DNA of 64,000 nt. Source: Rhabditophanes sp. KR3021. Lineage: Eukaryota; Nematoda; Chromadorea; Rhabditida; Alloionematidae. Location: the NCBI GenBank assembly GCA_963281155.1, contig CAUJLY010000006.1:8742001-8806000 (forward strand), given 5' to 3'. This document shows positions 50,201 to 63,500 of the stretch, one piece after another. Within the stretch, counting starts at the first letter, position 1, and every line of letters starts with the position of its first letter. A program made the translations under genes and the position numbers. The notes beneath the pieces were generated by a model. That model saw only the letters and a list, made by a program, of their open reading frames with translations, searched no databases and was not told where the DNA came from.

Positions 50201-52457
50201 TTGTATATTTGGTAGTAGGGTAACGGATGAAACTAATAATTTAGCCCGAAAGTGCATTGTTCGTAAGTTTTGTTTCAAAAAGTACGTGGATGATTACAAC
50301 AAAGTATTCCAAAAGCAGTTACATAAAGTAAAAAAGAGTTTAATGTGGCGAGTTCAAATTAAGTGGCATACAAACAAGGTCCTGTAAATAAATATATACC
50401 TACTTGACGTGTCAAAAGTATATTACTAGTTTTGAATGAATATTAACTAGAAAAGTCAAATAATATCTATAAATTATGTTTTTCATGACAAAAATTGTTT
50501 TAACACTTTTGAAAGTGGATTAAGAGAAGAGATTGGGTTGCGATAGTATGATGTCAATATTCAGTAACAAAATCTGAACATTTGTACTTTCAAATTCGAA
50601 ATCCTTCAATAATTAATCTCCCTTGTACAATCATTTTTTGGGTGTCTTTTAGAAAGAGTGCCGAATATTAAATTTTATGGTCAGGCAAGGCTGTTGAAAG
50701 TTCCTATAAAAAATCAAAAGATTTTCTAATTAATTTAAATCTTATTAATTAGGCAAATAATTCAGCATGCAAAATTAGATATTAAGATGTAAATAAATAT
50801 ATTAAAAGGGTATATCCTTTGCGGCTACTCTAAATCTCATCATAAAAGATCTTAGCCCATTTTCACATATAAGTATTAACATTTATGATATAATGCAGAA
50901 TAAATGAAATAAAAAAACTAATAATTTGGGTTAACTATAAAATATGTTACATTAGTTGCCAATTGATCAAATTTAACTATACAATCGACAACTTTCTAAA
51001 AACTATTTAACTCTATGAGATGGGTTTTTGTTAATGCCATCTGGATCTATGAGTTTATTTTTCTCTTACCTAATACTGATTTAAGTCAAAAATAGTATAT
51101 CTAGATTTAGGCATAAGGAGAGTGATTGTTAGAAGCAGGCAATTTGAAAAATGAAGTAAAAATAACACTCTTAATGGGTTTTGTGTGTGCCATTAAGCTT
51201 AATCGTGTTAATGGTATGTTATTTATTATGGAGAAATTAACAAAACAGGTTTTTGCTATAGTCCTTTCTATATAAGTTGGTTAATTATTTTGGTGCTAAT
51301 GTTAACAAATTAGATATAGTTTTAAGCGAAACCTCTTAATATTGTTCACACAATAAAATGACACAATTTGATTAGTTTAATTTTTTTGCACAATGCGTTT
51401 GTGTCGTAAAATCATCACCAAAACATTTGCTCTTTCCTGATCAAAGAGTTTTTTGTATTAGCGACAATGAATTATCTATTTTATGGCTTTGATACAATAC
51501 TGTTTCAAAACGCATACCTAAGCTTAATTAAATACGCAATATTTACACAAATATAATAAACACTATTACACTGTAAACAAAAGAATACATTATTTTATTT
51601 ATTTACATCAACATATGTACAACACTTTTATTACAAGAAAAGCCCTCATTTACCGGCATTGTTTTGAAGGTAAATAAGTGTAAAAAAATATTTAGCCAGC
51701 TAAATTTAAAATGAATACTAAATTTTGTCTAATTTTTGGCAAATGTTGAAACAACTTTTAATCTATTTTGAAGTATCAAAATTTAAGATTGGCATTACGT
51801 AAGAGGATGTGTCCAACTCAAAAGTTTGATAAAAGAAAGTCCTTGTAGACACAATATTCTACCCAAATGGTGTCAAAGGAAAAAGTCTTGAAATATATAT
51901 TGGTATGGATTTGGCAGCTGTCAATTATCCTTTGATAATATCAAGACAATTCTTTGGTATAAAAGAATGTTGTTTTGATAGTTGTATGCAAATGAGAAAA
52001 TAAACTTTTGTCGATATTTATGAAGTCTTCCTCAAAATCAGATAAATTTAAAAAATATAAATAGCAATTTTTTTGAAGTTTGTAATTTGTATCTGTTCCT
52101 GTGGCTTAAATAATTTAGGGGATCCATCATCTATGTACGTCATCTTTCATTATTATTTACTCGAGTTTCAATAATAATCCAAACAATAAATTAATTTAAA
52201 AAACGTATCTATCATAACTATAATTTAGTCAGCAATCTTTATTTAGTTCAAAGTATGTAATGTGGTTTAAATCGACAAATATGTTATAGTACAAATTATC
52301 TTTTGTAGTTTTTGTGTAAGTTCTTGTTTCCTTTTGATATATTTTTTCCATAAACATTACAATAGGTGGCAATTTGTTTATCAAAATAATAAATTACTCT
52401 TGAACTAGATCAAAGTTTCTGCTGTCTCGGATTAGTTTTTATCATTGCAATTTGATC
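41257..52457 (-). other. 11 kb region with no recognised gene, upstream of vab-1
   Basis: This spans from the vab-1 start to the 3' end of the acidic protein gene. From about 41.3 to 46.6 kb the plus strand is G-rich relative to C (19 G and 4 C in 43681-43740), so the minus, vab-1-sense strand is pyrimidine-rich. The bias fades or reverses after about 46.8 kb. It holds a 19 bp tandem repeat near 42.6 kb. Coding-like but unsupported stretches occur at 45156-45359 (plus) and 45697-46152 (minus, one internal stop). No tRNA or other RNA gene is recognised. Confidence 0.45.
42594..42688. repeat. Five-copy 19 bp tandem repeat
   Basis: Five adjoining 19-base units start at 42594, 42613, 42632, 42651 and 42670. 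The consensus is GTAATCGGTGGCAAATATT. The central three copies differ at one or two bases; the outer two are more divergent. A shorter relic (GGAGTAAATATT) precedes the first. The unit is not a multiple of three and no ORF spans it. Confidence 0.85.
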
Positions 52458-55400
52458 TTAATCATTTCCCTCATTTTCATATGCTGCATAATATTCATGC
52501 TCGTCAGTATCAGCATCAATATCGAATTCGGTATCTGAGTCGATATTATGTCTTACAATAGGCGATGCATTTGCATCCATAATTTTTTGATATTTGTGAA
52601 AATCGACTTGTCGAGCATTGATAATGATCTTATCTTCAGGATAGTTAAAACTTCCAAATTGGGGCGTGAATGCAATATTAGGACACATGTACGTTTCTCT
52701 GTTGGGCGGTTCGTGATACCGAATCATCTGATTTTCAGTTGAATCGAAAATATTCTCATAAAAGTGGAAGGGGTCATTGTTGAACTTATTGACAAGATCA
52801 AGCATTTGTAGAACATACCGTTCTACATCCCTGTTGCAATGCATATCCAACAATCTAACAATTGTTCTTTCTTCCTCCTCAATCACCCTCTTATGTATTT
52901 TTCCGAGAATATAATTGCAATTAAATGATTTAGACATAATTTTATCGGCATAGAGGTTAAGATACCGACTAGTAATGTTGTAATCATGACCACCATCAAC
53001 TTCACTCATCGTCTCACTAATTAACTCAAGAAGATGTCTCATCAAGCTGAAATTATTACCAGAAAAAATAAAACTCTTGCCATCTTCACAAGTTTTAACA
53101 GTGATAGTTTGCGTATGATCACCACAATAAGATAGGGTAAGTTCAGTTCTGGTTCCAATATCGAAACTTGTGAGAACTGTGGCTAATGTAACAGTTCGTT
53201 TTGAAGAATTCATAGTAAAAGTAAATATACCAACTGAGGTTGATTCATAATCCCTAACCAAGAAGAATAATGACAATGGTAGGTGAATTGTCTTAACAAT
53301 TTGGGTATTGTCAGGGCAATTGATAACCATACATATCTTTAATGATTTGATTTCGTCAGCACGAGGTAAAACGACCAACGGTTGCATTATATGGTAATCA
53401 GTCTCACGCATAACAATGTGCTTAGGTTCAATTTCCATATCACCAAAGAATCTGATTTCAACGCATTGGCCCATTGAAACTTCGTAATTCGAATTGTCTT
53501 GTCTAAGATACAATTTATCTTTGATAGCATCAACAAACTTTGGGAAGTTTTTTTGGCTAGCCAATTTATCTTGAAGTCTGCAGATCTCACCATAGCGTTG
53601 AGGAGATTCAACCACTTCAATCTTCAAAATGCAATTCTCAGTCTTGATGTCTATATCAACAACGTGGTTAAGATTAAACATTGTAAGATAATCCAATAAA
53701 TAGTACTTATCAGCAGTGCCAAAATTGCTATCATGATCATCAACAATTCTTTCTTTTGGCAGCATCATAAAAGAAAAGAAATTGTTGTATCGAATTCTGC
53801 TTCCCACTGGACCGTCATTTCTTCCTTTGAAGCCATTTAAGAAACGATATAGCCTGCGGTGTTTGTTATCAATGTCAAGGAAATAACTTTCGAACTTGTA
53901 TTCATTGTCAAATTCATTCTCTTTCATACCTCCCCTTGCGTTTAATTCAAATAAACGAATTTGATCATGTAATGTACTAACGATGAGGTAAACTTTGCTT
54001 TTTAACCAAACTTCGCGTCCACAATTGAAGAAATATTTTCCATTGTAGGCATAAAATATTCCTAAGTAGTCAATAATGATTGGCGTTTGAGTTGCAATTC
54101 TGCAATGAAAGTATGGAGAATATCTTGTATCCGAGGGAAACGTATATTTGGTGTTTCCGTATGTTCCAAACATGTAAAAACATTTTTTGGTAATGACAAA
54201 AACTTGATTTGCTGGAACTATGGTAATGGCAATACAAATATCAATAGCCTCAGAGTCAATCGAAATGCTGAAAACTGGTTGTAGAGGACGTGATGTGTCT
54301 TTGTAGAATGGATTGAGAAATTCCATGGCATCAACCATCATTGCCAAACTGCAACTGGATACAACAATTGTCTTAGTTTGGTGATTGAATCGAACGATTG
54401 GACTTTGGTCATGTTCAAATGTGTATTTGATGCTAGATCGTTCTTCATTTGTGATTGAGTAAACAAATCCATCACTTGTTTTAATAAATGCATGAATCGG
54501 GCCCTCTTCCTTAAGTTTCCCTAGACACATGCCGAGTGAATTTTCTGGCGATTTCTTGACATCGAAAACAAATTTTGTTTTAATGGTGACTAAAAACCAT
54601 AAATTACATATCAACAATTCATTAAATTAAACATACGTGGAGTTAATTCAAAATATAGAAGTTCAATATCAGTCATGATGACAAGTAAATGGTTTTGATC
54701 ACATTCCGAAGATATTTTGATAATCTCAAATCCAACAATTTTATCAAATCTGATGACAGTAGTGTCAATAATTGGAGAATAGGGTGGCTTAAAGTTTATA
54801 GACATATATACATTTCTTTCGCTACCAGTGAATACGTAATTATCTGTTGCTATATTGATAACTGAAGTTTTTAGAAGTTTCTCACTTTTAACAGAATCTG
54901 TTTTTGGAAGAGAATGCGTTCCAAATAGATTGATGGGTACTGTGTCACGAGGATCTTCTTCGACAATAACGGCTCCTGTTAATTCATCAAGAATCAGTTC
55001 TTTTTTAAGGGCAATTACAATTTCTTCTGCACAAGGAATTACAACATCATCATCAGGAATAATTGCAATGTGATCTTCAGGAGAATTTACTAAATTTTCA
55101 TCAGCTCCAATAATAACATCTTCTTCATTATCAGTCTCTATGTCATCATCAAATTGTTGCACATTAAATCCGAAATCATCTTTCCAATCAAATGCGTGAC
55201 AATCTGCACCATAATTTTTATTAATAGGATGTAAGTCGGTCAAATATCTAATGAAATGTCGAAGCTCATGTGAATTCGCATTTCCTTGTCCATCAAAAGG
55301 CATATTAGCATTTTGATCATCATTATGAAAATCCATTTCCTGGCCATCAGAATCATTATCCCTTTCTTGCAATTCAAAGCCATTCCCCATATCTTGCAAA

Positions 55401-55933
55401 TCAGAGATAATATCTGTATTTTGTGACTGGGTATCACTATCTGGTGACTCAGAAGAATCCCTACCAGTTTCTTGTTCTTCAAGATGATTATCAGCATCTT
55501 GTTGGACTGGAACATTCTCATGATGTTGTAAGACTGGAGCAATTTCATTACCTTGTTCATCTCCAACATGTTCAATTTGTTCTCCAGAAACAACATCATT
55601 TTCTCCGTCAAGAGCATTAGCCACGTTTAACGCTTCTCTGACAGGAGAGTTGTTTGCTTGAACGACTCCATCATCATGAAAGTCAAATTCATCAGCTGCA
55701 CATATTACTTGCATTTTGTAAGGGATAACGGAACACATATCAGGTCTATCAGAGGGAAGGTCTTTTTCTCGAACAGGGACGGAAGAAGTATGCGTTGATT
55801 CAATATCGGACACTGTACTAACAGCTTCGGTAATAGCATTAGTGCCAGCTGTAGAGGCAGCAGAAAGACAATCATCTGTGGGAGTAATGCCTTCAATGTG
55901 AAGAGAAAGATCTATAGTTGGTAGGTCAGTCAT
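52458..55933 (-). CDS. Acidic 1142-residue protein, unrecognised
   Basis: Two exons, 54637-55933 and 52458-54589, join in phase 1 through a 47 bp GTATGT...TTTTAG intron. An acceptor-like TATATTTTAG lies one base before the ATG, so the start is probably right and the message may be trans-spliced. Residues 1-320 are acidic and low-complexity, with a Gln-headed nine-residue repeat (119-224). From about residue 370 the protein becomes a folded-looking alternation of short beta-type strands with many aromatic and Ile/Val residues (NVYMSINF, TKTIVVSS, NQVFVITKKCFYMFG), compatible with a beta-propeller but without WD or kelch signatures. The last 25 residues are again highly acidic (DIDADTDEHEYY). 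There is no signal peptide or clear TM segment, so I expect it to be intracellular. No known family is recognised. It lies between vab-1 and the Flamingo gene on the same strand. Confidence 0.8.
55262..55579 (-). repeat. Degenerate 27 bp (nine-residue) coding repeat
   Basis: Within the acidic protein, glutamines fall at residues 119, 127, 136, 145, 154, 171, 180, 189, 198, 207 and 216, nine apart in nearly every step. Units read like QDMGNGFEL, QERDNDSDG, QEMDFHNDD and QNANMPFDG: Gln, an acidic or polar residue, then Asn/Asp-rich filler. This looks like expansion of a 27-base unit followed by divergence. Confidence 0.65.
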
Positions 55934-57573
55934 TCTAAAATATAAATCTGTCTATTGAACATTGCTTAACAGATATTAGGATAAATAATGTTGTCTCGGC
56001 TCGAAAATTATAAAAGAATCAAAGATAAAATGTTAAAACGACTACATTATAAGTTATGGTAATTTGGAACACTTACACAAATCATGATACATCATTACAA
56101 ACAATCTATTTTTTAAATCAAACCGTAGCGTACCCACAACAATTGTTTTGAGTTAACTTTTCGGACTATCATTGAAGTAGCAACAACATAAACATATATC
56201 CTCAACTAATGTATCATCGCAAAACAAATGGAATTAACTACTACTCATCAAGTTAACGAAGTTGCTGTTAGGAAAAGTAATGGCTTTACTTAAACTCTAA
56301 CAGTCTTATAACACAAAAAAATAAAGGCACATATGTTTTCCTGGGATATCTAGATTGTTCAAGCAATATAACGTAAAGAAAATAATATGTAACTGAAGAT
56401 ATAATCAAGCTTAAATGTATATAATAAACGCAAAAATGGAGATCTTTGAATACATAAAGTGTTTGCGTAAAATCTGATAATCATAGTGTCACTAAAACCA
56501 AATATAGCAACTTAATTATGTCTAATATAGGAAATGTAATAAGTAGATATATGAACAATTTTTCAAAGATTTGGAGAGTTAGAAAGTATCGTTTACCTAA
56601 ACCTATGACTACTGATTCGGATAATTAAAAGGCACTTTTGTAATGGAATGGTGAAGCTATCGCTTTTATAAAAGCCTTTAATCCGTACGTGTTTTTTTGT
56701 ATCAATCATTCTAATTATCTTCTGTAAATGGAATATGATTAATCTTGGATGTAATATAATAATTTATCAAAGATATGTTTAGTAAACGTTACGAATCATC
56801 TTTTGTATAATTAAGAGATCAAATTGCCAGTGCCATGATTTCAGAATAATTTCCACTTGATAGTTATTTTTATCCAGTAAGGTTTAGACCGTCCTCCAAT
56901 CCTCGCACATCAATAGATCAGACTAGAAACTGAAAACTTCTTAGTTTAAATCTACTTGCCTGAGCCATAAAACTATTATACTTCAATAGAAAGGTGATAC
57001 AAAATAATTATTTCAATTATTTAATAAAAGCGACAGCTCATGAAATAGCAAAAATAGTGAATGAATGCCACGAGAAATATAAAAATAACATCCTCCGTGA
57101 TGTACTATTTTTGTTGTGATATCTGTATAAGCTTCTAACAGAAGGTTTGGACATACATAGGCGAGGATAATAAGGTTTAGATGTAATTCTAGGAAATAAG
57201 ACAGCTCAACGCATCCACATTTGATGTCTTAATTTCGACAGAAATTTAATTTAATCATACATATTAGTTAAAAAAAGATTTGGTGTTTATTATTATAGTT
57301 TATTAAAAAAATGAATGTCCGATATGTTATTATTTATGGAAAATGTATCCATTAAAAGAATTAAACGATTTGTAGTTGGAAGTTGAATATATTTATCAGT
57401 TGTGAACTTAGTTGATGAAAAGAGCATTTTTTAATTTGGCAAAGTTTATTAGAAGAAACGCCTATTAATACAGATAATTGACACATGAAATTATAATTTA
57501 TTTTATTTTACTGATTGGGACCGTATACAAGTATGATTATGACTTCATAGGAAATTAATTATTTATAACATTA
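55934..57573 (-). other. Intergenic region between the Flamingo and acidic protein genes
   Basis: This 1.6 kb AT-rich stretch holds the 3' UTR of the Flamingo gene (right side) and the promoter or outron of the acidic protein gene (left side). No ORF of note, repeat or RNA gene is visible. Confidence 0.55.
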
Positions 57574-60500
57574 TTAAAATTTACGAAAAGTTGATGTCGA
57601 ATTGTAAATTTTTTCTTGATACGCGTAATAAGTATCTTCATTGGACACGGATACTTCATCTATTGAACTATCATAAATTCGGGTCATTTTCTGAGATCTA
57701 TTTTGTTGCATAGTGGTATCTTCTTTAAGGATTTTGTTTGCTGGACTAAGGATGGATGGACCAATGCTTGCTTTGAAGGTTTGAGGATTGTGGTAGTGAT
57801 CTACACAATCTAGTGGATTTTGAATGCCTTCAGTCCGGCTGAAGACTCCGTAGGGATTGGTTGATTTATAGATTGGTTCTGCTTGATTGACATCGTAGTG
57901 ATTCAAGATTGGACTCATTTTTCTGGTTGGGTGTGATTCTGGTCTATGAGGAGACACACTCCCCGTAGAGCTTCCATTATTGTAGATTGTTGAAGATTGA
58001 CTGTCTACTGAGTTTATCTTTTGATCTAGCCATAGTTCATTAGTACCTTGGATAGTTTGTTTTAACTTGGATGCAGATGTACTACATAAAAACAAAATCA
58101 AAGATCCAAATGCCAAAAGAATACTTGTCAAAATATTTAAAAATTGACTGCGATGGTTACCAAACATTAATGTTAAACTAGACAAGTCGAAAACAGCACA
58201 TGCAATGCTTAGGAACAAGTATTGAGCCACACTTTGATGGAAGTCAAATAATGAAAAGCCAATCACATTATACTTTTTGTTTCTGGTAATAAGGAAGGAT
58301 GTCGATGTTGTATAGAATATTCCCAACAGCAGGAGACATGCTGGTGCAACCATTATCCAGAAGAGATTGTTAAACAAAACCACCGTACAGGAGTTTGAAT
58401 ATAATAAAACGGCAACGCAATGTAATGGAGCCAATAAAATTCCAACTATCAGAACAAATGCAAGTGAAACTTCGGTAGCATTTGATACTATAAAATTGTA
58501 AGCATAAAAAGTATACAAAAAGATCCACGAAAAGAGGAATGTAGTAATTAAAGAAAAGACTGAATTCCTGATTGAACAATAGACGGCAGCAATATTAATC
58601 TTTGGCAAGGTAATTACTAAAAGAGCATTTGCAATAAAGCATAGAATTATGATTATTTTGGTTGTTCGTTGGTCTGAGTGTTTTTTGAATAAAATTACTA
58701 TTGTTGAAAGAAGGCATAATACTAATGTTACACCACCACACACTTCATGCAAATATGGGAAGTTCTTTAAATTTGAAGAAAATTGAATTTGGAATGAATT
58801 TTCAGCTTGACTAAAGATAGTAAAAACTCCACTTGAGGTGAATTGGCAAATAACATGAGTATCATTCAATCCAATTACATCAGATCCACTACCAATCCAC
58901 ATTTCATCTTCTTTTTCATAACGCTTAAGTGATTTAGATTTAAGGTGATGAGGTTTTTCAACCAATTTTACACATTCGTAATTCCTCCAGTTGCTGTGTT
59001 CTTTAATGGGAAAAGCAATGTCTACATTAATGTCTTGAGAATGCTCTTTGTGAGTGTGGTGAACTTTTTGATAGATAGATACAGCTAAACTTTCACATTT
59101 TGGGCAATCCGTCAACTTGTAAACTAAATAATAAACAATCCCCTTTCCTTTGTTTGACGTCAATTCAATGTTGACATTTTTCAGGCTAACATCTCTTTTG
59201 TCAATGAAATTATTGAACTTGGGAAGTTTTATTGGTGCTGGATATTTCAAATCATCTTTATGCTGTTGATCTAATTTATCAACACTAAAAACCAAATTGC
59301 CTTTGGATATTTGGAAAGGTTGCAAAAATGGGTAATCATAATGGACATTTGCCAATTCCTTGCCAAACGAATAAAGTTGCTGAAGAAGTCTTAGTTGCTT
59401 AGAATAATCACTTTCACGTGCAATTTCCGAAACGGCTGTAATCATATCTTCCGAAAATACATGGCTGTTGATGTGGCTATTCTTTAATTCATTTGAAGAT
59501 AATACGAAATCCATAATTGAAAACCATACGTCTATGTTTTTGCCCTCGGCACTCATTAATTCTTTTGTAGAATTATTCAGGAGTGAAGCTAGTTCAGTTA
59601 CATCCAATACACTGTCTGTCTCCCATATTTTGTCTTTGACGGCATGGAATCTAGCTAAGGTGCAATTGTCGAGATTTACCTCGAACCATTTGCCATTGTT
59701 GTTACATTTTCTGAAAGCAATACCGATTTGCTGATAGGGACAAGATTGCCTGGCAATTGCTCCAAAACTAATCGTTGGCCATTGAATTCCAAATTCGGAA
59801 TTTGATGGACACTTTCCTTTAACTTTAACGCAAGACAATGTTTTTTTGTCCAGCAATTCAAGGTAATTTTCACATCTATCACATTTCCTCCCCGTTGCTT
59901 CTCCAACACAAGGGCATTGGCCATTCTTTTGACACATAGCACTGCTACTTCCAATTCCACATTCACAATCAACACACCTGCTATTGTTCAAATACTGATT
60001 TACAGCACATTCGCAGGCTCCAGTCAAAGAATTGCACATTTGGAGGAATCCTTTACTTGAGTCACAGGAGCATTCTTTGCAATTGGGAAAAGCTCCATAA
60101 AAACCATGGGGACAAACTTGGTAAGGTTTATCCTTTTCACAATTTCTCCCTGTCTTATCTTCTGAACAAAGGCAATCATAACCAAAAGTTGAGTTTGATG
60201 GCACACAAATGCCTTTATTTCCACAAACATTAGGTACATTACAGATGTTGACACATTCATCTCCAACATACCCCTTATTGCATCTACAAGAATGTCTGTC
60301 CCAATCCCTGACACATTTGCTCTGAACAGGGCAACTATTACTTGCGCACTCATCAATAGCCTGGCAACCTGACTTAGTTTTTGATTGCGTTTCTATTTTA
60401 AGACGATACGAGTTAATTTCAACATTGCGTATGCAGCCCTTAAACTTTGATGGATGGTTTTGTGAAGTTGATTGGCCTGTATAAACCTGTTGGATAATTC

Positions 60501-63500
60501 TGTTTGCAGAGTTAGCTTGTTGAAGTGGTATTATCTTGGTGTATATTGCATCAATCGTCATATTAATTTCATTTGTCTGAGGATTAAGTGACACACCCAC
60601 TGAATGCCATGAACCATCAGAAACATGTGGGTGTGGAATTATAAATTGTTCCGAGTCAAAGTTGACAACAGTCGTGGCTCCTTCAATTGAAAATAAAAAA
60701 TATTGTTGCAGATTGTTAAACTCAAGTACCATCACTTGAGTGCTTCTTTCGCGTGTTCTAAATTCAAAGTAGAAGTGACGAGCCTCAGCGTTGGTTAGAG
60801 GCTTCCAAGTAGCATATGCTCCATCTGCAAATAGAGAGATAGATGATTCTTGTTTGCAAGTGGTAGTTGAGTGTACTCGATGCCGGCATTGACACACATG
60901 TCCATTCCATTTGTTAATGCATTTAGTTGATGGAGTACATGGATTAGAATGCTCGCAAATGTCTTTCTTCTGCTTGCATCCAGCCTCAACGATTCCAAAC
61001 TTCTCAAAGGTATCGAACTTAGAAAAATGAACCAACTTTCCATCATAATGGAAATCTTTAACACATCCCTCAAAACCTTGATCAACGCCATTTCTATTTT
61101 TAACTGACTTGACCCCTCCGAGATAAATGCCCGGTTTGACATCAAAAAATCTGTTGCATGGGACAGCTAAGTCGTTACATTTTTTGGGTAATTCAATAAA
61201 CGCAGCCCCGGCACATTTAGAATATCCAAATGTATTGTTGTTGCTTAATGCAATTTGCCAATCACAACCATCTAAGCTAATTACCAGCTGTCTTTTGTAA
61301 TAGATAAGATGTATGATTCGCCAGTTCCCATCGTTGATACGATTTTCACGATAATCTTCCATACTCACTCGTGCCAACCCATTTCCGAGAGATATTTCCG
61401 CTGTCAACAGGCCATTCTTCATGGTTACCATTAGATGGTCTGATTTTGAAAGACCTCTCTCTCCAGCATACATAATGAGACCTTCTTTGGCAATTGTTGC
61501 TACTTTCAGAGTTATATGCCATTCAAATCGTGAAATAGTGATAGGAACTACCAAATACCCATCTCCGGAAAATGATAAGGCACGTAGTTTGCATTCACTG
61601 TCTGTATCACTTTCGTGCCACTTGCAATATTGACAAACTGGACTTCTGCCCTTCACAATGCAAACCGAGTCTGAGTGACAAGTTGTTGGAAGACAGGTGT
61701 CCAATGCCACACTAATTTCACAATTTTTCCCTGAAATTGATACATAACCACATTAATGTTACATTTTTTGATTATTTATTCTAATAAGGTCAAACTAATG
61801 ATACTTTAAAAAGATATTATCTCATCAGTTGTTGTGTATGCTTCATTGAGTTGAATGTTTATATACCATTTGTGGCATCTGTCACCATATTAAAAATAGC
61901 CCATATCTCTGTGGATATATCAAAAGCCTTTATAAACAGTTAAAAGACCTCAAACGGTTATAAGCTAAAACAAGCGGTCATCTCTAAAGAAGCCCAAGCC
62001 AATCACCAAATTAATTAAAATCACCCTTTTAAACATCACTCAAAATAGAAAGAGTAAAAGGATGGGTGGTGTTTGATGAGGTGAAAACCTTTCATCTATC
62101 CTCAAATTAAGCAATTATTACACAACTTTCAATTACTTGTTTACTTCTCGCCCTCATCAATTGTCAATGGGGCTTGGCAGTGAAAGATGTTAATTAATTA
62201 AGTATGGACCTACCGCTGAAATTGGGTAAACATTGGCAATGGTAGCCATTTTCGAGTGACAGGCAGGTTCCATTATTTTTGCAATAGTCTGCGTAACACA
62301 TGTCAATTTGTGCATTGCATTGGCCTAGTTTGTCAGAAACGGTTCCAAAGCCAGATGGGCATTCGCAACGATGGCTTTTTTTGCTTTCGAAGGATTTGAA
62401 GATAAAGTTATCTGTTTCGTAGACACGACGGCCTGGCCCAACAAATCTAAGCGTTTGGCGGCATTTCTGGTAGTATGGGCAAGGTTCGATGTTGCAAACT
62501 TCGTCACTTCCGATTTCTACCTTTCTTCCTAGTAGGCTTGAGATATTACCCATTGCCTCAGAAACTAATTCTTCCACTCTCCATGTATTAATCATGCCAT
62601 TTTGCTCGGTAATGAAAAAATGAACCACGACACTTCCATTAACTTCCTGAATATCAAATACAACCACATTTTCCTCAACCCAATGTGAATTGAGCATCGC
62701 AATAGATCCAACAAATCTCCTGTACATGTCAACATCCAAAAACTCATCCTTTTTGATGCCATTGATAACAACACCTACAGCTTGTTCAAGTCCCTCCACC
62801 GAAATAGGATGATATTTGACATGAGCCAAAGCACAAACTGTATTTGGTCCATCTGCAAAACAAAACCATGCAATTATATAATGGGATAATAAATAAAAGA
62901 GATGGTTGCGTGGCCTACCATACCATTAAATATGGCAAGGTGTTATTCATTGGCACGTCTTTTTGTTAACTAACAATAATACTATATAATTTAATGGGTA
63001 ACATTAGAGTGTGTCTACCAAGCTTAATATAAATTAACAAACAAAGTTGATTACGCAAACAAATAGATCTCACTTTAACAGCCATGCATTTGTGTAACAA
63101 AAGTGGCAAGTGTTATTTTAATGGCTTTAATTTTTAATGGATCTTACCAGAAACACAAGTCTTTAGTTTTAAGGACACGTGACGATTCAGGTGTGACAAT
63201 AAATTCAATTTGCCTGTATTTTCGTCCACACTAACTACTTGATTGGCTTCTAAGAAATAAGTGAGGGTTGCATTTTGATCGGGGTCACTGGAATGGAATT
63301 AAGTATGATGTAATTTGCTTGTTTTAATAATAACTTACAATGCCGGAATTGAACCGATGTCTTCTAAGTATTGAGTCGAGTAGCAAGCAATTAACAGGAT
63401 AAACTCTCTTAGTTGAGGTGAGTTGTCATTTTTATCTGTTACGAAGATATGAACTGGGACAGTTGAACTTAGTTGCTTGGAACTGGCTTGTAATTCAAGG

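Noticed and set aside
49988..50387. Overlapping Cys- and Lys-rich plus-strand ORFs
   Set aside because: Frames change without splice signals, the reverse strand is also open, and no family is recognisable.
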